A stretch of DNA of 64,000 nucleotides from Cyanobacteriota bacterium (GTDB taxonomy: Bacteria > Cyanobacteriota > Cyanobacteriia > Cyanobacteriales > Microcoleaceae). Within the stretch, counting starts at the first letter, position 1; every line of letters starts with the position of its first letter. Both the position numbers and the translations under genes were made by a program. The stretch lies in assembly GCA_025362325.1 (NCBI GenBank), contig JANYGO010000290.1, positions 1 to 64,000 on the forward strand, read 5' to 3'. Shown here piece after piece: positions 28,034 to 38,050 of the stretch. The notes beneath the pieces were generated by a model, which searched no databases, was not told the DNA's origin, and was given only the letters and a program-made list of their open reading frames with translations.

Positions 28034-30328
28034 ATGACCATTAGTCCTCCAGAGCGAGAGGTAAAAGTTAGAGTAGTAGTCGATAAGAATCCGGTGCCAA
28101 CCTCTTTTGAAAAGTGGTCAAAACCAGGTCATTTCGATCGCACTCTAGCTAAGGGGCCAAAAACCACCACTTGGATTTGGAACCTCCACGCTAACGCTCA
28201 CGACTTCGACAGTCATACAAGTGACTTAGAAGACGTTTCGCGCAAAATCTTTAGCGCTCACTTCGGCCACTTGGCAGTAATCTTCGTTTGGTTAAGCGGC
28301 GCATATTTCCACGGCGCTAAATTTTCCAACTACGAAGCTTGGCTGACAGATCCAACAGCCATCAAGCCCAGTGCTCAAGTGGTTTGGCCGATTTTTGGCC
28401 AAGAAATTTTAAATGCAGATGTAGGCGGCGGCTTCCACGGAATTCAGATCACATCTGGTCTGTTTCAACTGTGGCGCGCTAACGGCATCACTAACTCATA
28501 CCAGCTATATTGCACTGCGATCGGCGCCTTGGTAATGGCAGCATTGATGCTATTTGCCGGTTGGTTCCACTATCACGTCCGCGCTCCGAAACTGGAATGG
28601 TTTCAGAACGTAGAATCGATGATGAACCACCACTTGGCAGTTTTGCTAGGCTGCGGCTGCTTGGGCTTTGCAGGACAACAAATTCACGTTGCTCTGCCGA
28701 TCAATGCTTGCATGGACGCGATCGATGCAGGCTCACCGTTGACAGTCGGCGGTAAGCTGATCAAAACAGTTACCGACATCCCCCTGCCGCACGAGTGGAT
28801 TTTGACGCCGGGCTTGATGGCTGACATCTACCCGAGCTTCGCTAAAGGTTTAACCCCTTTCTTCACCCTCAACTGGGGCGCATACTCAGACTTCCTGACC
28901 TTCAAAGGCGGTCTGAACCCAACCACAGGCGGTCTGTGGCTGACAGATACAGCGCACCACCACTTAGCTTTGGCAGTGCTGTTTATCGTCGCCGGTCATA
29001 TGTACCGCACGAACTGGGGCATCGGCCACAGCATGAAGGAAATCTTAGAGAACCATAAAGGCCCCTTCACTGGTGAAGGTCACAAGGGTCTCTACGAAAT
29101 CCTGACTAATTCTTGGCACGCGCAACTAGCCATTAACTTGGCAATGCTCGGCTCTGTGAGCATCATCGTAGCTCACCATATGTACGCGATGCCTCCGTAT
29201 CCGTACATCGCGACAGACTACCCGACTCAGCTATCCCTGTTCACCCACCACATGTGGATTGGCGGATTCCTGATTGTTGGCGCAGCGGCTCACGCAGCAA
29301 TCTTCATGGTGCGGGACTACAATCCGGCTGGAAATGTCAACAACTTGTTGGATCGCATGATCCGTCATCGAGATGCCATCATTTCCCACCTGAACTGGGT
29401 TTGCATATTCTTGGGCTTCCACAGCTTCGGTTTGTACGTTCACAACGATACAATGCGGGCTTTCGGTCGTCCTCAAGATTTGTTCTCAGATACCGGTATT
29501 CAATTGCGTCCGATATTTGCCCAATGGGTGCAAAATATCCACGCCTTGGCTCCGGGCACAACAGCTCCGAATGCTATGGAAATCGTCAGCCACGCTTTTG
29601 GCGGCGGTGCAGTAGTAGTCGGCGGCAAAGTAGCGATGATGCCTATAGAGTTGGGTACGGCGGACTTCTTGATCCACCACATCCACGCTTTCACCATTCA
29701 CGTTACAGTCCTGATTCTCTTGAAAGGCGTGTTGTTTGCACGCAGTTCACGCTTAGTTCCTGACAAAGGTAACTTGGGCTTCCGGTTCCCTTGCGACGGC
29801 CCCGGCCGTGGCGGCACCTGCCAAGTTTCTGGTTGGGATCACGTGTTCTTGGGCTTGTTCTGGATGTACAACTGCATCTCGATCGTGATTTTCCACTTTA
29901 GCTGGAAAATGCAGTCGGACGTGTGGGGAACAGTATCGCCAGACGGCACAATTTCTCACATCACCGGCGGCAACTTCGCACAAAGTGCGATCACGATTAA
30001 CGGCTGGCTACGGGACTTCCTCTGGGCGCAAGCTTCTCAGGTAATTCAGTCCTACGGTTCGGCACTGTCGGCCTACGGTCTGATGTTCCTAGCTGGACAC
30101 TTCGTATTCGCTTTCAGCTTGATGTTCCTGTTCAGCGGCCGCGGCTACTGGCAAGAACTGATTGAGTCCATTGTTTGGGCTCACAACAAACTCAAAGTGT
30201 CTCCGTCGATTCAGCCTCGCGCTCTGAGCATTATTCAGGGTCGGGCAGTGGGTGTAGCTCACTACCTCCTGGGAGGAATTGTCACTACGTGGGCATTCTT
30301 CCTAGCGCGAATCATCTCGGTAGGGTAA
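28034..30328 (+). CDS. psaA: Photosystem I P700 apoprotein A1
   Basis: 764 aa; [29 protein letters not shown]; ends ARIISVG. Confidence 0.99.
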   Translation: MTISPPEREVKVRVVVDKNPVPTSFEKWSKPGHFDRTLAKGPKTTTWIWNLHANAHDFDSHTSDLEDVSRKIFSAHFGHLAVIFVWLSGAYFHGAKFSNYEAWLTDPTAIKPSAQVVWPIFGQEILNADVGGGFHGIQITSGLFQLWRANGITNSYQLYCTAIGALVMAALMLFAGWFHYHVRAPKLEWFQNVESMMNHHLAVLLGCGCLGFAGQQIHVALPINACMDAIDAGSPLTVGGKLIKTVTDIPLPHEWILTPGLMADIYPSFAKGLTPFFTLNWGAYSDFLTFKGGLNPTTGGLWLTDTAHHHLALAVLFIVAGHMYRTNWGIGHSMKEILENHKGPFTGEGHKGLYEILTNSWHAQLAINLAMLGSVSIIVAHHMYAMPPYPYIATDYPTQLSLFTHHMWIGGFLIVGAAAHAAIFMVRDYNPAGNVNNLLDRMIRHRDAIISHLNWVCIFLGFHSFGLYVHNDTMRAFGRPQDLFSDTGIQLRPIFAQWVQNIHALAPGTTAPNAMEIVSHAFGGGAVVVGGKVAMMPIELGTADFLIHHIHAFTIHVTVLILLKGVLFARSSRLVPDKGNLGFRFPCDGPGRGGTCQVSGWDHVFLGLFWMYNCISIVIFHFSWKMQSDVWGTVSPDGTISHITGGNFAQSAITINGWLRDFLWAQASQVIQSYGSALSAYGLMFLAGHFVFAFSLMFLFSGRGYWQELIESIVWAHNKLKVSPSIQPRALSIIQGRAVGVAHYLLGGIVTTWAFFLARIISVG

Positions 30329-30337
30329 ACTACCTTT

Positions 30338-30388
30338 AGGTTTTGGATTCAGGATTTGGGATCGATCTCAAACCCAGAATCCAAACCT
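30338..30388 (+). promoter_or_regulatory. psaA-psaB intercistronic hairpin
   Basis: AGGTTTTGGATTC...GAATCCAAACCT enclosing near-palindromic TTGGGATCGATCTCAA. Confidence 0.55.
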
Positions 30389-30436
30389 CGGAACCGAACC
30401 TCTTCAACGTTCAGGATTCAGGATTAATCAAGGCTT

Positions 30437-32665
30437 ATGGCAACGAAATTTCCAAAATTTAGCCAAGACCTTGCCCAAGACCCGACCACACGGCGGATCT
30501 GGTACGGGATTGCCACAGCGCACGACTTTGAAAGCCACGATGGCATGACCGAAGAAAATCTTTACCAAAAGATTTTTGCTTCTCACTTCGGCCACCTAGC
30601 AATCATTTTCTTGTGGACTTCGGGCAGCCTGTTCCACGTAGCATGGCAAGGTAACTTTGAACAGTGGATTAAAGACCCCCTAAATGTTCGCCCGATCGCT
30701 CACGCGATTTGGGACCCCCAATTCGGTGCTCCAGCAGTAGAAGCTTTCACTCAAGCGGGTGCTTCTAATCCAGTAGACATCTCTTACTCAGGTGTTTACC
30801 ATTGGTGGTTTACCCAAGGGATTCGGACAAACGCTGACCTGTATCAAGGAGCTATCTTCTTGCTACTGCTGGCTTCAGTCTTCCTGTTCGCAGGTTGGCT
30901 CCACCTTCAGCCTAAGTACCGTCCGAGCTTGTCTTGGTTCAAAAATGCTGAATCTCGCCTCAACCACCACTTGGCTGGTTTGTTCGGTGTCAGCTCTTTG
31001 GCTTGGACAGGTCACATGGTTCACGTTGCTATCCCCGAATCTCGCGGACAGCACGTAGGTTGGGAAAACTTCTTGTCTACCCCGCCTCACCCGGCCGGTT
31101 TGGCTCCGTTCTTCACTGGTAACTGGGGCGTATACGCCGAGAACCCAGATGCAGCGAGCCATGTCTTCGGTACTTCCGAAGGCGCTGGAACAGCAATTCT
31201 GACTTTCTTGGGCGGCTTCCACCCTCAAACAGAATCTCTGTGGTTGACAGACATCGCTCACCACCACTTGGCGATCGCAGTTCTGTTTATCGTTGCCGGT
31301 CATATGTACCGGACTAACTTCGGTATCGGTCACAGCATCAAAGAGATGTTGGATTCTAAGGCAGGTTTGGTCGGCGGCAAGAGTGAAGGTCAGTTCAACC
31401 TGCCTCACCAAGGCCTCTACGAAACCTACAACAACTCGCTGCACTTCCAACTGGCATTTCACCTCGCTGCTTTGGGCGTGATTACCTCCCTGGTTGCGCA
31501 GCATATGTACGCGATGCCTCCCTACGCTTTCATAGCGCAGGATCACACGACAATGGCTGCGTTGTACACGCACCACCAGTACATTGCTGGTTTCATCATG
31601 GTCGGCGCTTTCGCCCACGGAGCTATCTTCTTGGTGCGGGACTACGATCCTGAATCCAATAAAGGCAACGTGCTCGATCGCGTGTTGCAGCACAAAGAAG
31701 CGATTATCTCTCACTTGAGCTGGGTGTCGCTGTTCTTGGGCTTCCACACTCTCGGTCTTTACGTTCACAACGACGTTGTAGTGGCTTTCGGAACTCCTGA
31801 GAAGCAAATCTTGATTGAACCAGTGTTCGCACAGTTCATCCAAGCTGCTCACGGGAAGGCTCTCTACGGCATGGACGTGCTGTTGTCTAACCCTGACAGC
31901 ATTGCTTCTACCGCTTGGCCCAACTACGGCAACGTATGGCTCCCAGGCTGGTTGGAAGGCATCAATAGCTCTACTAACTCTCTGTTCTTGGCGATCGGAC
32001 CGGGCGATTTCTTGGTTCACCACGCGATCGCACTTGGCTTGCACACCACCACCTTGATCTTGGTCAAGGGCGCTCTGGATGCACGCGGTTCTAAGCTGAT
32101 GCCGGACAAAAAAGACTTCGGTTATGCTTTCCCTTGCGACGGCCCAGGCCGTGGCGGTACCTGCGATGTCTCTGCTTGGGACGCGATGTACCTGTCTGTT
32201 TTCTGGATGCTGAACACCCTAGCTTGGGTAACGTTCTACTGGCACTGGAAGCACCTGGGCATCTGGCAAGGTAACGTGGCTCAGTTCAATGAGTCTTCTA
32301 CCTACCTGATGGGCTGGTTCCGCGATTACCTCTGGCTGTATTCTTCTCAGTTGATCAACGGTTACAACCCGTACGGTACTAACAACTTGTCAGTCTGGGC
32401 TTGGATGTTCTTATTCGGACACCTCGTTTGGGCAACTGGTTTCATGTTCCTGATCTCTTGGAGAGGTTACTGGCAAGAGCTGATCGAGACTTTGGTTTGG
32501 GCTCACGAGCGCACTCCTCTGGCTAACTTGGTTCGCTGGAAAGACAAGCCTGTTGCTTTGTCGATCGTCCAAGGTCGTTTGGTTGGCTTAGTTCACTTTA
32601 CTGTGGGCAACATCCTTACTTACGGCGCGTTTGTAATTGCCTCGACGGCCGGGAAATTCGGGTAA
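30437..32665 (+). CDS. psaB: Photosystem I P700 apoprotein A2
   Basis: 742 aa; [29 protein letters not shown]; ends IASTAGKFG. Confidence 0.99.
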   Translation: MATKFPKFSQDLAQDPTTRRIWYGIATAHDFESHDGMTEENLYQKIFASHFGHLAIIFLWTSGSLFHVAWQGNFEQWIKDPLNVRPIAHAIWDPQFGAPAVEAFTQAGASNPVDISYSGVYHWWFTQGIRTNADLYQGAIFLLLLASVFLFAGWLHLQPKYRPSLSWFKNAESRLNHHLAGLFGVSSLAWTGHMVHVAIPESRGQHVGWENFLSTPPHPAGLAPFFTGNWGVYAENPDAASHVFGTSEGAGTAILTFLGGFHPQTESLWLTDIAHHHLAIAVLFIVAGHMYRTNFGIGHSIKEMLDSKAGLVGGKSEGQFNLPHQGLYETYNNSLHFQLAFHLAALGVITSLVAQHMYAMPPYAFIAQDHTTMAALYTHHQYIAGFIMVGAFAHGAIFLVRDYDPESNKGNVLDRVLQHKEAIISHLSWVSLFLGFHTLGLYVHNDVVVAFGTPEKQILIEPVFAQFIQAAHGKALYGMDVLLSNPDSIASTAWPNYGNVWLPGWLEGINSSTNSLFLAIGPGDFLVHHAIALGLHTTTLILVKGALDARGSKLMPDKKDFGYAFPCDGPGRGGTCDVSAWDAMYLSVFWMLNTLAWVTFYWHWKHLGIWQGNVAQFNESSTYLMGWFRDYLWLYSSQLINGYNPYGTNNLSVWAWMFLFGHLVWATGFMFLISWRGYWQELIETLVWAHERTPLANLVRWKDKPVALSIVQGRLVGLVHFTVGNILTYGAFVIASTAGKFG

Positions 32666-32697
32666 TTCCGAACTCTGGTTTCTAGGTAATTAACTGA

Positions 32698-32727
32698 AAT
32701 CCCCTGCCTTCTGGCGGGGGATTTTTT
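32698..32727 (+). terminator. Rho-independent terminator after psaB
   Basis: AATCCCCTGCC TTCT GGCGGGGGATT followed by T-run. Confidence 0.85.
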
Positions 32728-32741
32728 GGTATAGAAGAAGG

Positions 32742-32794
32742 AAGTTCGGCAACGGATTTTGTAACTGATGTAACGGATGTAATGGATTTCAGGA
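32742..32794. repeat. Dispersed repeat copy B
   Basis: AAGTTCGGCAACGGATTTTGTAACTGATGTAACGGATGTAATGGATTTCAGG. Confidence 0.75.
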
Positions 32795-33029
32795 GTCAGG
32801 AATCAGGAAAATGCAGTCCGATTAATGTTTATGGTCGGGAGAATGCGAAGCGGTTGGCTGAGTCTGTCAAGCACGAATAAAAGTGCCATCGATCAGTCCT
32901 AAAAACCTTCAGGCCAAAGCTTTTCGCGGTAATTTGCACCTACAGAAAAATTTATAGTGCGAGCGGGGTAAAATTAGTAGTTAGGTTCCCAAGTTTCGGG
33001 GATAAGTGGTTTATCGAGAGGACTGGGTT

Positions 33030-33815
33030 GTGAATACAATTATTGACACACAAGTGCTTTCATATCGTTTCAAGGAGATTGAGAACGATGTCCACGACGG
33101 AAGCCGAGCTATTTCATCAATTACAGCTAATGAATTTTTACTGGCTCAGCCCAGAGACTCAAAGCAACCTGACTACTACATTCTTCATCCAGCTAGATAC
33201 TCGGTACTAAATTCAGAAGAACGTGATTTTGGTATTCCCGAGCATTTTGGAAATCCTAAATGGGCCAAGGGAGGTGCTTGTCGGACAGACCAAGTGATTA
33301 TCGACTTTGGCAGTCAGCTCTCTGCATATCGTGAGTTTGGAAACGAAGCAATTGCTGAGGTTATTAACAAAAAAAACTATGGCGTATATGAACTCAGTGT
33401 TTCTCATTTATCTAAACAAAAGCAGAAGTACCTCAAAAAACGGTTGAAATACATTTTGGATAATAATTATCGTTGTTACTCTCTAACTAGAGCGACAATA
33501 GAAAATGGGTTGACTCTGTTTTCAGAGTTTGCTGCTCAACATAACTGCAAAAGCAATATTCGTAACACTATCAATGACATCTTAATACTGGCGACTGCTG
33601 TTGACAGACAAAAGAAATTTATAACATATGATAATGTGCTAAATCGTTTTGCTGCTGAGTATTATGAGGTGCCAGCTCACCAAAACGAAGATGAATTGAT
33701 AATCGATTTTTCAGAGGAGACAACTGAAAGTAGAAAAAGTAAGGAAAGTAAAGGATATGTCAATAGGGGTTGGAGTTACTCGGTTCGTAATAACCGAGAG
33801 GTACAGGGAACCTAA
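33030..33815 (+). CDS. PIN-domain-like protein (putative ribonuclease)
   Basis: IIDTQVLSYRF; ITANEFLLA; NDILILATAVDRQKKFITYDNVLNRFA; GTG start at 33030 inferred. Confidence 0.65.
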   Translation: MNTIIDTQVLSYRFKEIENDVHDGSRAISSITANEFLLAQPRDSKQPDYYILHPARYSVLNSEERDFGIPEHFGNPKWAKGGACRTDQVIIDFGSQLSAYREFGNEAIAEVINKKNYGVYELSVSHLSKQKQKYLKKRLKYILDNNYRCYSLTRATIENGLTLFSEFAAQHNCKSNIRNTINDILILATAVDRQKKFITYDNVLNRFAAEYYEVPAHQNEDELIIDFSEETTESRKSKESKGYVNRGWSYSVRNNREVQGT

Positions 33816-33981
33816 CAACCCGCTTGTACCCAACCGCATTAAGATTGTCTATTGGAAGCAAGAAGGTATCTGTGGTGGGTGAAGCGAAAGCTTATGACAT
33901 GGTTCTTACAACTATAGTGGCTGTAGGAGCGATCGCCCTTTTCACTTCACTAAAAGTGCGATCGCTCTCTCAACCTGATTC

Positions 33982-35013
33982 TTAGGGGGAGTTGAGTTTT
34001 AATTGAAGCCTTTCTCTATTATTCGAGCAAACATCGGGATTAGTATTGCAAATCTCTTCAACTAAAGCAAAATCATCGCTCTGACTATAAATAAACCTAG
34101 AGCTCTGGAGTACCTGAAGGCGGTTGTAGTCAAGCACATATTCCTTTGTTAGAGGAACTAATGTTCGCTCCAGGTTTAGCTTGTGCCGGAAATATTTCTT
34201 TTCCAACATGATTAGGATCAGCTTACTGTTAATAGGAAATACTACCTCGATTCCCTCTGAAGAATAACCACTTGACTCTAAATGGGGAGCCATTACAACT
34301 GGATTATCGGATGTAAAAAATAGTTTATCTGTACTATTTACTCCTATCAACCAAATATGATTTAAAAGAATCTCTGCAAGCTCTTTGTAATGATCAAAAA
34401 TAAATTTTGCTTGTGTGATAGGCATACCATCATTTTCCAAGGCTGATAATGTAGACATACACTGATTCAGTCGGTCTTTTTTTATTTCATTAGCCAATGA
34501 TTCGTCAACCTTAATAGAATTGTCTTCTTCAAACTTATTGATGCCTCTTGATAATTCATCTTCTACTTCTTCTACTATATTGGGTATCAATGGTTGAGTT
34601 TTTTGCCAAACCTCGTTTGAAAAATCTCTAAAATCTTTTGTACGGAGAGATTGAACGGCTACCCAATATGCTAAATCAAGCTTCTGGTCTTGAGTTAAAA
34701 CTTGAAGATAATCCACTTTTTCTGAGGGCTTCAGACTGCGGATGCCTTGTATTTTCTTCTGGATATGATTCATAAACTTAGAAGCTTTTGTTTCAAGTTC
34801 TGAGAACCACTTTTCCATCGGTTGTTGGCGCTCTTTAGTGCCAGATTGTTGAGGAAAATCATAAAAATATTTTTCACACGCTAAATTTTTGACGTTAGTA
34901 AATGGGAGCATTTTCTTTTCAAATTTATCAAAAGTACACAGTTTTTCTTGCTGGTTAGTAAAATACTTTAGGTAAAATTGAGGTACATAGTGTTGATTTT
35001 TAACATTTGACAT
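33982..35013 (-). CDS. DUF4238-like protein
   Basis: NQHYVPQFYLKYFTN...; FFTSDNPVVM; start at 35013 preferred. Confidence 0.75.
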   Translation of the reverse strand: MSNVKNQHYVPQFYLKYFTNQQEKLCTFDKFEKKMLPFTNVKNLACEKYFYDFPQQSGTKERQQPMEKWFSELETKASKFMNHIQKKIQGIRSLKPSEKVDYLQVLTQDQKLDLAYWVAVQSLRTKDFRDFSNEVWQKTQPLIPNIVEEVEDELSRGINKFEEDNSIKVDESLANEIKKDRLNQCMSTLSALENDGMPITQAKFIFDHYKELAEILLNHIWLIGVNSTDKLFFTSDNPVVMAPHLESSGYSSEGIEVVFPINSKLILIMLEKKYFRHKLNLERTLVPLTKEYVLDYNRLQVLQSSRFIYSQSDDFALVEEICNTNPDVCSNNRERLQLKLNSP

Positions 35014-35214
35014 ACGGTTTAGCACCAATAAAGATTATTTTATATTTTTATTGTAACACAAAATATTCTCTAGGGAGAATATTAAATAGAATCTTTTTGA
35101 GGGATTAGTAATTATTAATTAAACTTGTAGAGGTAGGTTCACTAGAATCTCTTATTTTTTAGCAACGATCGCCCCGAACCTCACTTCACCAAAAGCGCGA
35201 TCGCCCTCAACCCC

Positions 35215-35409
35215 TCAAATCTCCCCATTAACCTGCATCTGATGCACCTTGTCCGCCAATTCTTGCAAGCGCTTTTCGTCCAACTCGTCGATCGCCAGCA
35301 TTCCGACATAGATGATTTCCTTCAGCGTTAGTCTGGTTGCTAGCGCCTTTTTCTGCACAAGATCCTTGATAATTGGGCTGACTCCGATCGCGGTACTGGC
35401 TCTAGTCAC
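35215..35409 (-). CDS. Small ribbon-helix-helix-like protein, paralog of 35561-35755
   Basis: MTRASTAIGVSPIIKDLVQKKALATRLTLKEIIYVGMLAIDEL... Confidence 0.55.
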   Translation of the reverse strand: MTRASTAIGVSPIIKDLVQKKALATRLTLKEIIYVGMLAIDELDEKRLQELADKVHQMQVNGEI

Positions 35410-35560
35410 AAAACTAACGGGAGATTAACAACTTCGACTAAATCTTAGCACCTTTAAGTTAAGGTTTTAGCTGCGATGCAAAATGTTTAAGCGCGTCTTG
35501 ACAAGACGAGACACGAAGGTTTATATTGAAGATGTGGAAAGAGCGATCGCCCTCAACCCT

Positions 35561-35755
35561 TCAAATCTCACCATTAACCTGCATCTGGTGCACCTTGTCC
35601 GCCAACTCTTGGCGGCTTTCCTTATCGAGTGCATCAATTGCCAGCATTCCCAAGTACACGACTTCCTTCTGGGTGAGTCTGGTCGCTTGCGCTTGTTTTT
35701 GAATGACTTCCTTAATCACGGAACTGACCGCGATCGCAGTATTAGTTTTTGCCAC
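35561..35755 (-). CDS. Small ribbon-helix-helix-like protein, paralog of 35215-35409
   Basis: MAKTNTAIAVSSVIKEVIQKQAQATRLTQKEVVYLGMLAIDAL...; same last 15 residues ELADKVHQMQVNGEI. Confidence 0.55.
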   Translation of the reverse strand: MAKTNTAIAVSSVIKEVIQKQAQATRLTQKEVVYLGMLAIDALDKESRQELADKVHQMQVNGEI

Positions 35756-35909
35756 GAAGAATAATCAACTATGAATAACTTTCCTTGATGTTAGCATCCT
35801 CGGTTAGATTAATTGCGATAATGTTTGACAAATCACAGTTAATCACGCTATAGTATAGAAAATACAAAAAAGCGATCGCCTCACGTCTGGACAACTTAAG
35901 GTCGATCGG

Positions 35910-36122
35910 CTATTCTTCCAAAACCTCAACCAAATCCTCAATCATCACATCAAAAGTCCGAGCTAACCTCCGCAGGCAAGTAAAATCAACCATTGCCATT
36001 TCAGGACGACGAGCATAGCTTCTGACGGTGCTATAAATTACCCCAGAACGATCGGATACTTCCTTAAGCGTCCAGCCCTTCTCCGCCGCTAGTTCCCGAA
36101 TTTTTAGCCTGACTAAACCCAT
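35910..36122 (-). CDS. XRE-family helix-turn-helix regulator
   Basis: MGLVRLKIRELAAEKGWTLKEVSDRSGVIYSTVRSYARRPEMAMVDFTCLRRLARTFDVMIEDLVEV. Confidence 0.88.
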   Translation of the reverse strand: MGLVRLKIRELAAEKGWTLKEVSDRSGVIYSTVRSYARRPEMAMVDFTCLRRLARTFDVMIEDLVEVLEE

Positions 36123-36252
36123 GCTTGACAGTTGATGCAATTGCGTCGTATAATTGTATATGTAAAGAGCGATCGCCCCCCGGCCTAGATAACTAAAGGG
36201 CGATCGTCTTTAAAACCTAATTTAGACAGATTTTTTTCTGTCTTAAACACCT

Positions 36253-36362
36253 ACCATCAATAGACTTATCACCATCAAGAGACTTATCTAGCATCAGAAT
36301 AGGCAATTACCACAATAGGCACTTACCACAAAGGCACTTACCATATAGGTACTTACAATGAT
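36253..36362. repeat. Two-phase tandem array: 2 x 18 bp then 4 x 15-16 bp
   Basis: ACCATCAATAGACTTATC/ACCATCAAGAGACTTATC; then AGGCAATTACCACAAT/AGGCACTTACCACAA/AGGCACTTACCATAT/AGGTACTTACAATG. Confidence 0.88.
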
Positions 36363-36828
36363 ATCAGATACTCCGAGAAAATCATCGGCGATCGGCGAAT
36401 CAAAAATTATCCACAAATCGCCAGTGCTGCATCCGCTGGCGAGATTCGTCACCGAAGACACAGTAGCACTGCTGTTCAACATCTCAACAGACGACATTTA
36501 CCGGATTGAGTGCTGCCGCCACATGGTGTATGTCCACGCCAAAGGCATCAGCCGGTTTGTCAGCTACGCCGATTTTCCCCCAATTTTAGAAGTAAATCCG
36601 CCTTCCCCTCAAGATTTTGCCCGGTGGTACAAACGCTGGAAAGGCAAGCAAGCACCAGGATTTTGGACTAAATTTTATACGCACAACTTCCAGGCGGCTG
36701 TTTCAGTTGACAGCTTGCTTGAGTGGGGCAAATTGGTAGCTACTGTGAAATCGGCAATCTCTGCCTCAGCGCTACAACAGCTACGGGATGTTTATGCTCA
36801 AGAAAAAGATTTGATGGAAAAATTTTAA
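36358..36828 (+). CDS. Conserved hypothetical protein
   Basis: 156-aa ORF with coherent sequence HPLARFVTEDTVALLFNISTDDIYRIECCRHMVYVHAKGISRFVSYADFPPIL. Confidence 0.65.
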   Translation: MISDTPRKSSAIGESKIIHKSPVLHPLARFVTEDTVALLFNISTDDIYRIECCRHMVYVHAKGISRFVSYADFPPILEVNPPSPQDFARWYKRWKGKQAPGFWTKFYTHNFQAAVSVDSLLEWGKLVATVKSAISASALQQLRDVYAQEKDLMEKF

Positions 36829-36907
36829 AGTGCGATCGGACGAGCAACTGCGAAAATGAGTACAGGCACAATTAAAAATGTAAAACTAAATATGGAGAAA
36901 ACTTTGA

Positions 36908-37147
36908 ATGGCTGAGAATACCGTGAAAATAGACATCTCATTTCAATCACTGCTGGCAGCAATTTCGTCACTGGAAATTGCGGAAAAACAGAAGCTTTGG
37001 GAACTGTTGGAAGCTGAATTATTCCCGGATGAGGAAGATTCTCCCGAAGATATTGCTGAAATTGAGGCCGCCCGTGCTGATTATAAAGCCGGTGACTACA
37101 TCACGTTTGACGAATACACGATTCAACGGGCAAGAAAGTCAACATGA
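36908..37147 (+). CDS. Putative antitoxin of RelE/ParE-type pair
   Basis: 79 aa acidic protein; stop overlaps the toxin start by 4 bp. Confidence 0.72.
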   Translation: MAENTVKIDISFQSLLAAISSLEIAEKQKLWELLEAELFPDEEDSPEDIAEIEAARADYKAGDYITFDEYTIQRARKST

Positions 37148-37407
37148 CTTATACAATCATTACGCCCAAAGCTGTGCAAAAGCAGCTAGATGCCTTGCCC
37201 GATGATGTCTATGAGCGTATTGCTGTCAAAGTCCAGCAACTTGCGGAAAACCCGCGCCCTGATGGAGTTGTTAAACTAAAAGGTTATGAAAATGAATACC
37301 GTATTCGCATCGGTGATTATCGCGTTCGTTATAAAATTGAAGATCGAGAGCTAACGATTCTGCTGTTGCAATGCAAACATCGGAAGGACGTTTATAGAGG
37401 AGGTTGA
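37144..37407 (+). CDS. RelE/ParE-family toxin
   Basis: MTYTIITPKAVQKQLDALP...VKLKGYENEYRIRIGDYRVRYKIEDRELTILLLQCKHRKDVYRGG. Confidence 0.92.
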   Translation: MTYTIITPKAVQKQLDALPDDVYERIAVKVQQLAENPRPDGVVKLKGYENEYRIRIGDYRVRYKIEDRELTILLLQCKHRKDVYRGG

Positions 37408-37479
37408 TTCCTCACCCACGATCTCACCGCAGTTGGCAATATTGTTAGCGGAACTCGACGACTTAAAGGAGGAAGATTC

Positions 37480-37698
37480 ATGAATCGATACAGTATGATC
37501 GTCCAATGGTCTGACGAAGAGCAACTTTGCCTAGTGACGATTCCAGAATTGGCCGATCGCGTGATCATGCCCTGTACACACGGTGAAACTCGCGAAGCAG
37601 CCATCAGACATGGCGAAGAAGTGCTCGAAATGTATCTAGAAGCTTGGCAAGAAGAAGGTGCACCCATCCCGGAACCTAGCATTCTTCAAATTGCCTGA
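37480..37698 (+). CDS. HicB-family antitoxin-like protein
   Basis: YSMIVQWSDEEQLCLVTIPELADRVIMPCTHGETREAAIRHGEEVLEMYLEAWQEEGAPIPEP. Confidence 0.88.
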   Translation: MNRYSMIVQWSDEEQLCLVTIPELADRVIMPCTHGETREAAIRHGEEVLEMYLEAWQEEGAPIPEPSILQIA

Positions 37699-37843
37699 GT
37701 AAAATCCCAAGCCGAAAAGTTTGTGAATCGCAGCTATCCCTCTTCAGGAATCGCCTGTTCTCTTTGTCTATTAAACTGAGACAACTAGATGAGGGAATTA
37801 GACTATTGATAAATTTCTGATTTTACCGATCGCGATTTAACTT

Positions 37844-38050
37844 TTAAAACACTTCATCTTCAATTCCCACCCACCATTCGCCCAGATTCATTAAATCCCG
37901 GTGGAGATCGGCAAGTTCTATCATATATTCTTCAGTCGAAATCTCCGATCGCCTTTCTTGCAGTTTTTTCAGCCGCAGTTGCACCAACAGCCAAGGTTTA
38001 GAAATCCCGTCCGTTGCTTCGATATATTTGGCTACATCTTTGCTGTTCAT
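37844..38050 (-). CDS. Small hypothetical protein
   Basis: 68 aa ORF, coherent charged helical sequence. Confidence 0.45.
   Translation of the reverse strand: MNSKDVAKYIEATDGISKPWLLVQLRLKKLQERRSEISTEEYMIELADLHRDLMNLGEWWVGIEDEVF

Noticed and set aside
30875-32044. 389-aa minus-strand ORF opposite psaB
   Set aside because: Lies wholly antisense to a highly conserved gene with no recognisable domain
35483-35764. 93-aa plus-strand ORF
   Set aside because: Antisense to the RHH-like ORF 35561-35755, which has a recognisable paralog
36253-36362. CRISPR-like array
   Set aside because: Units are contiguous with no spacers and change period midway; no cas genes
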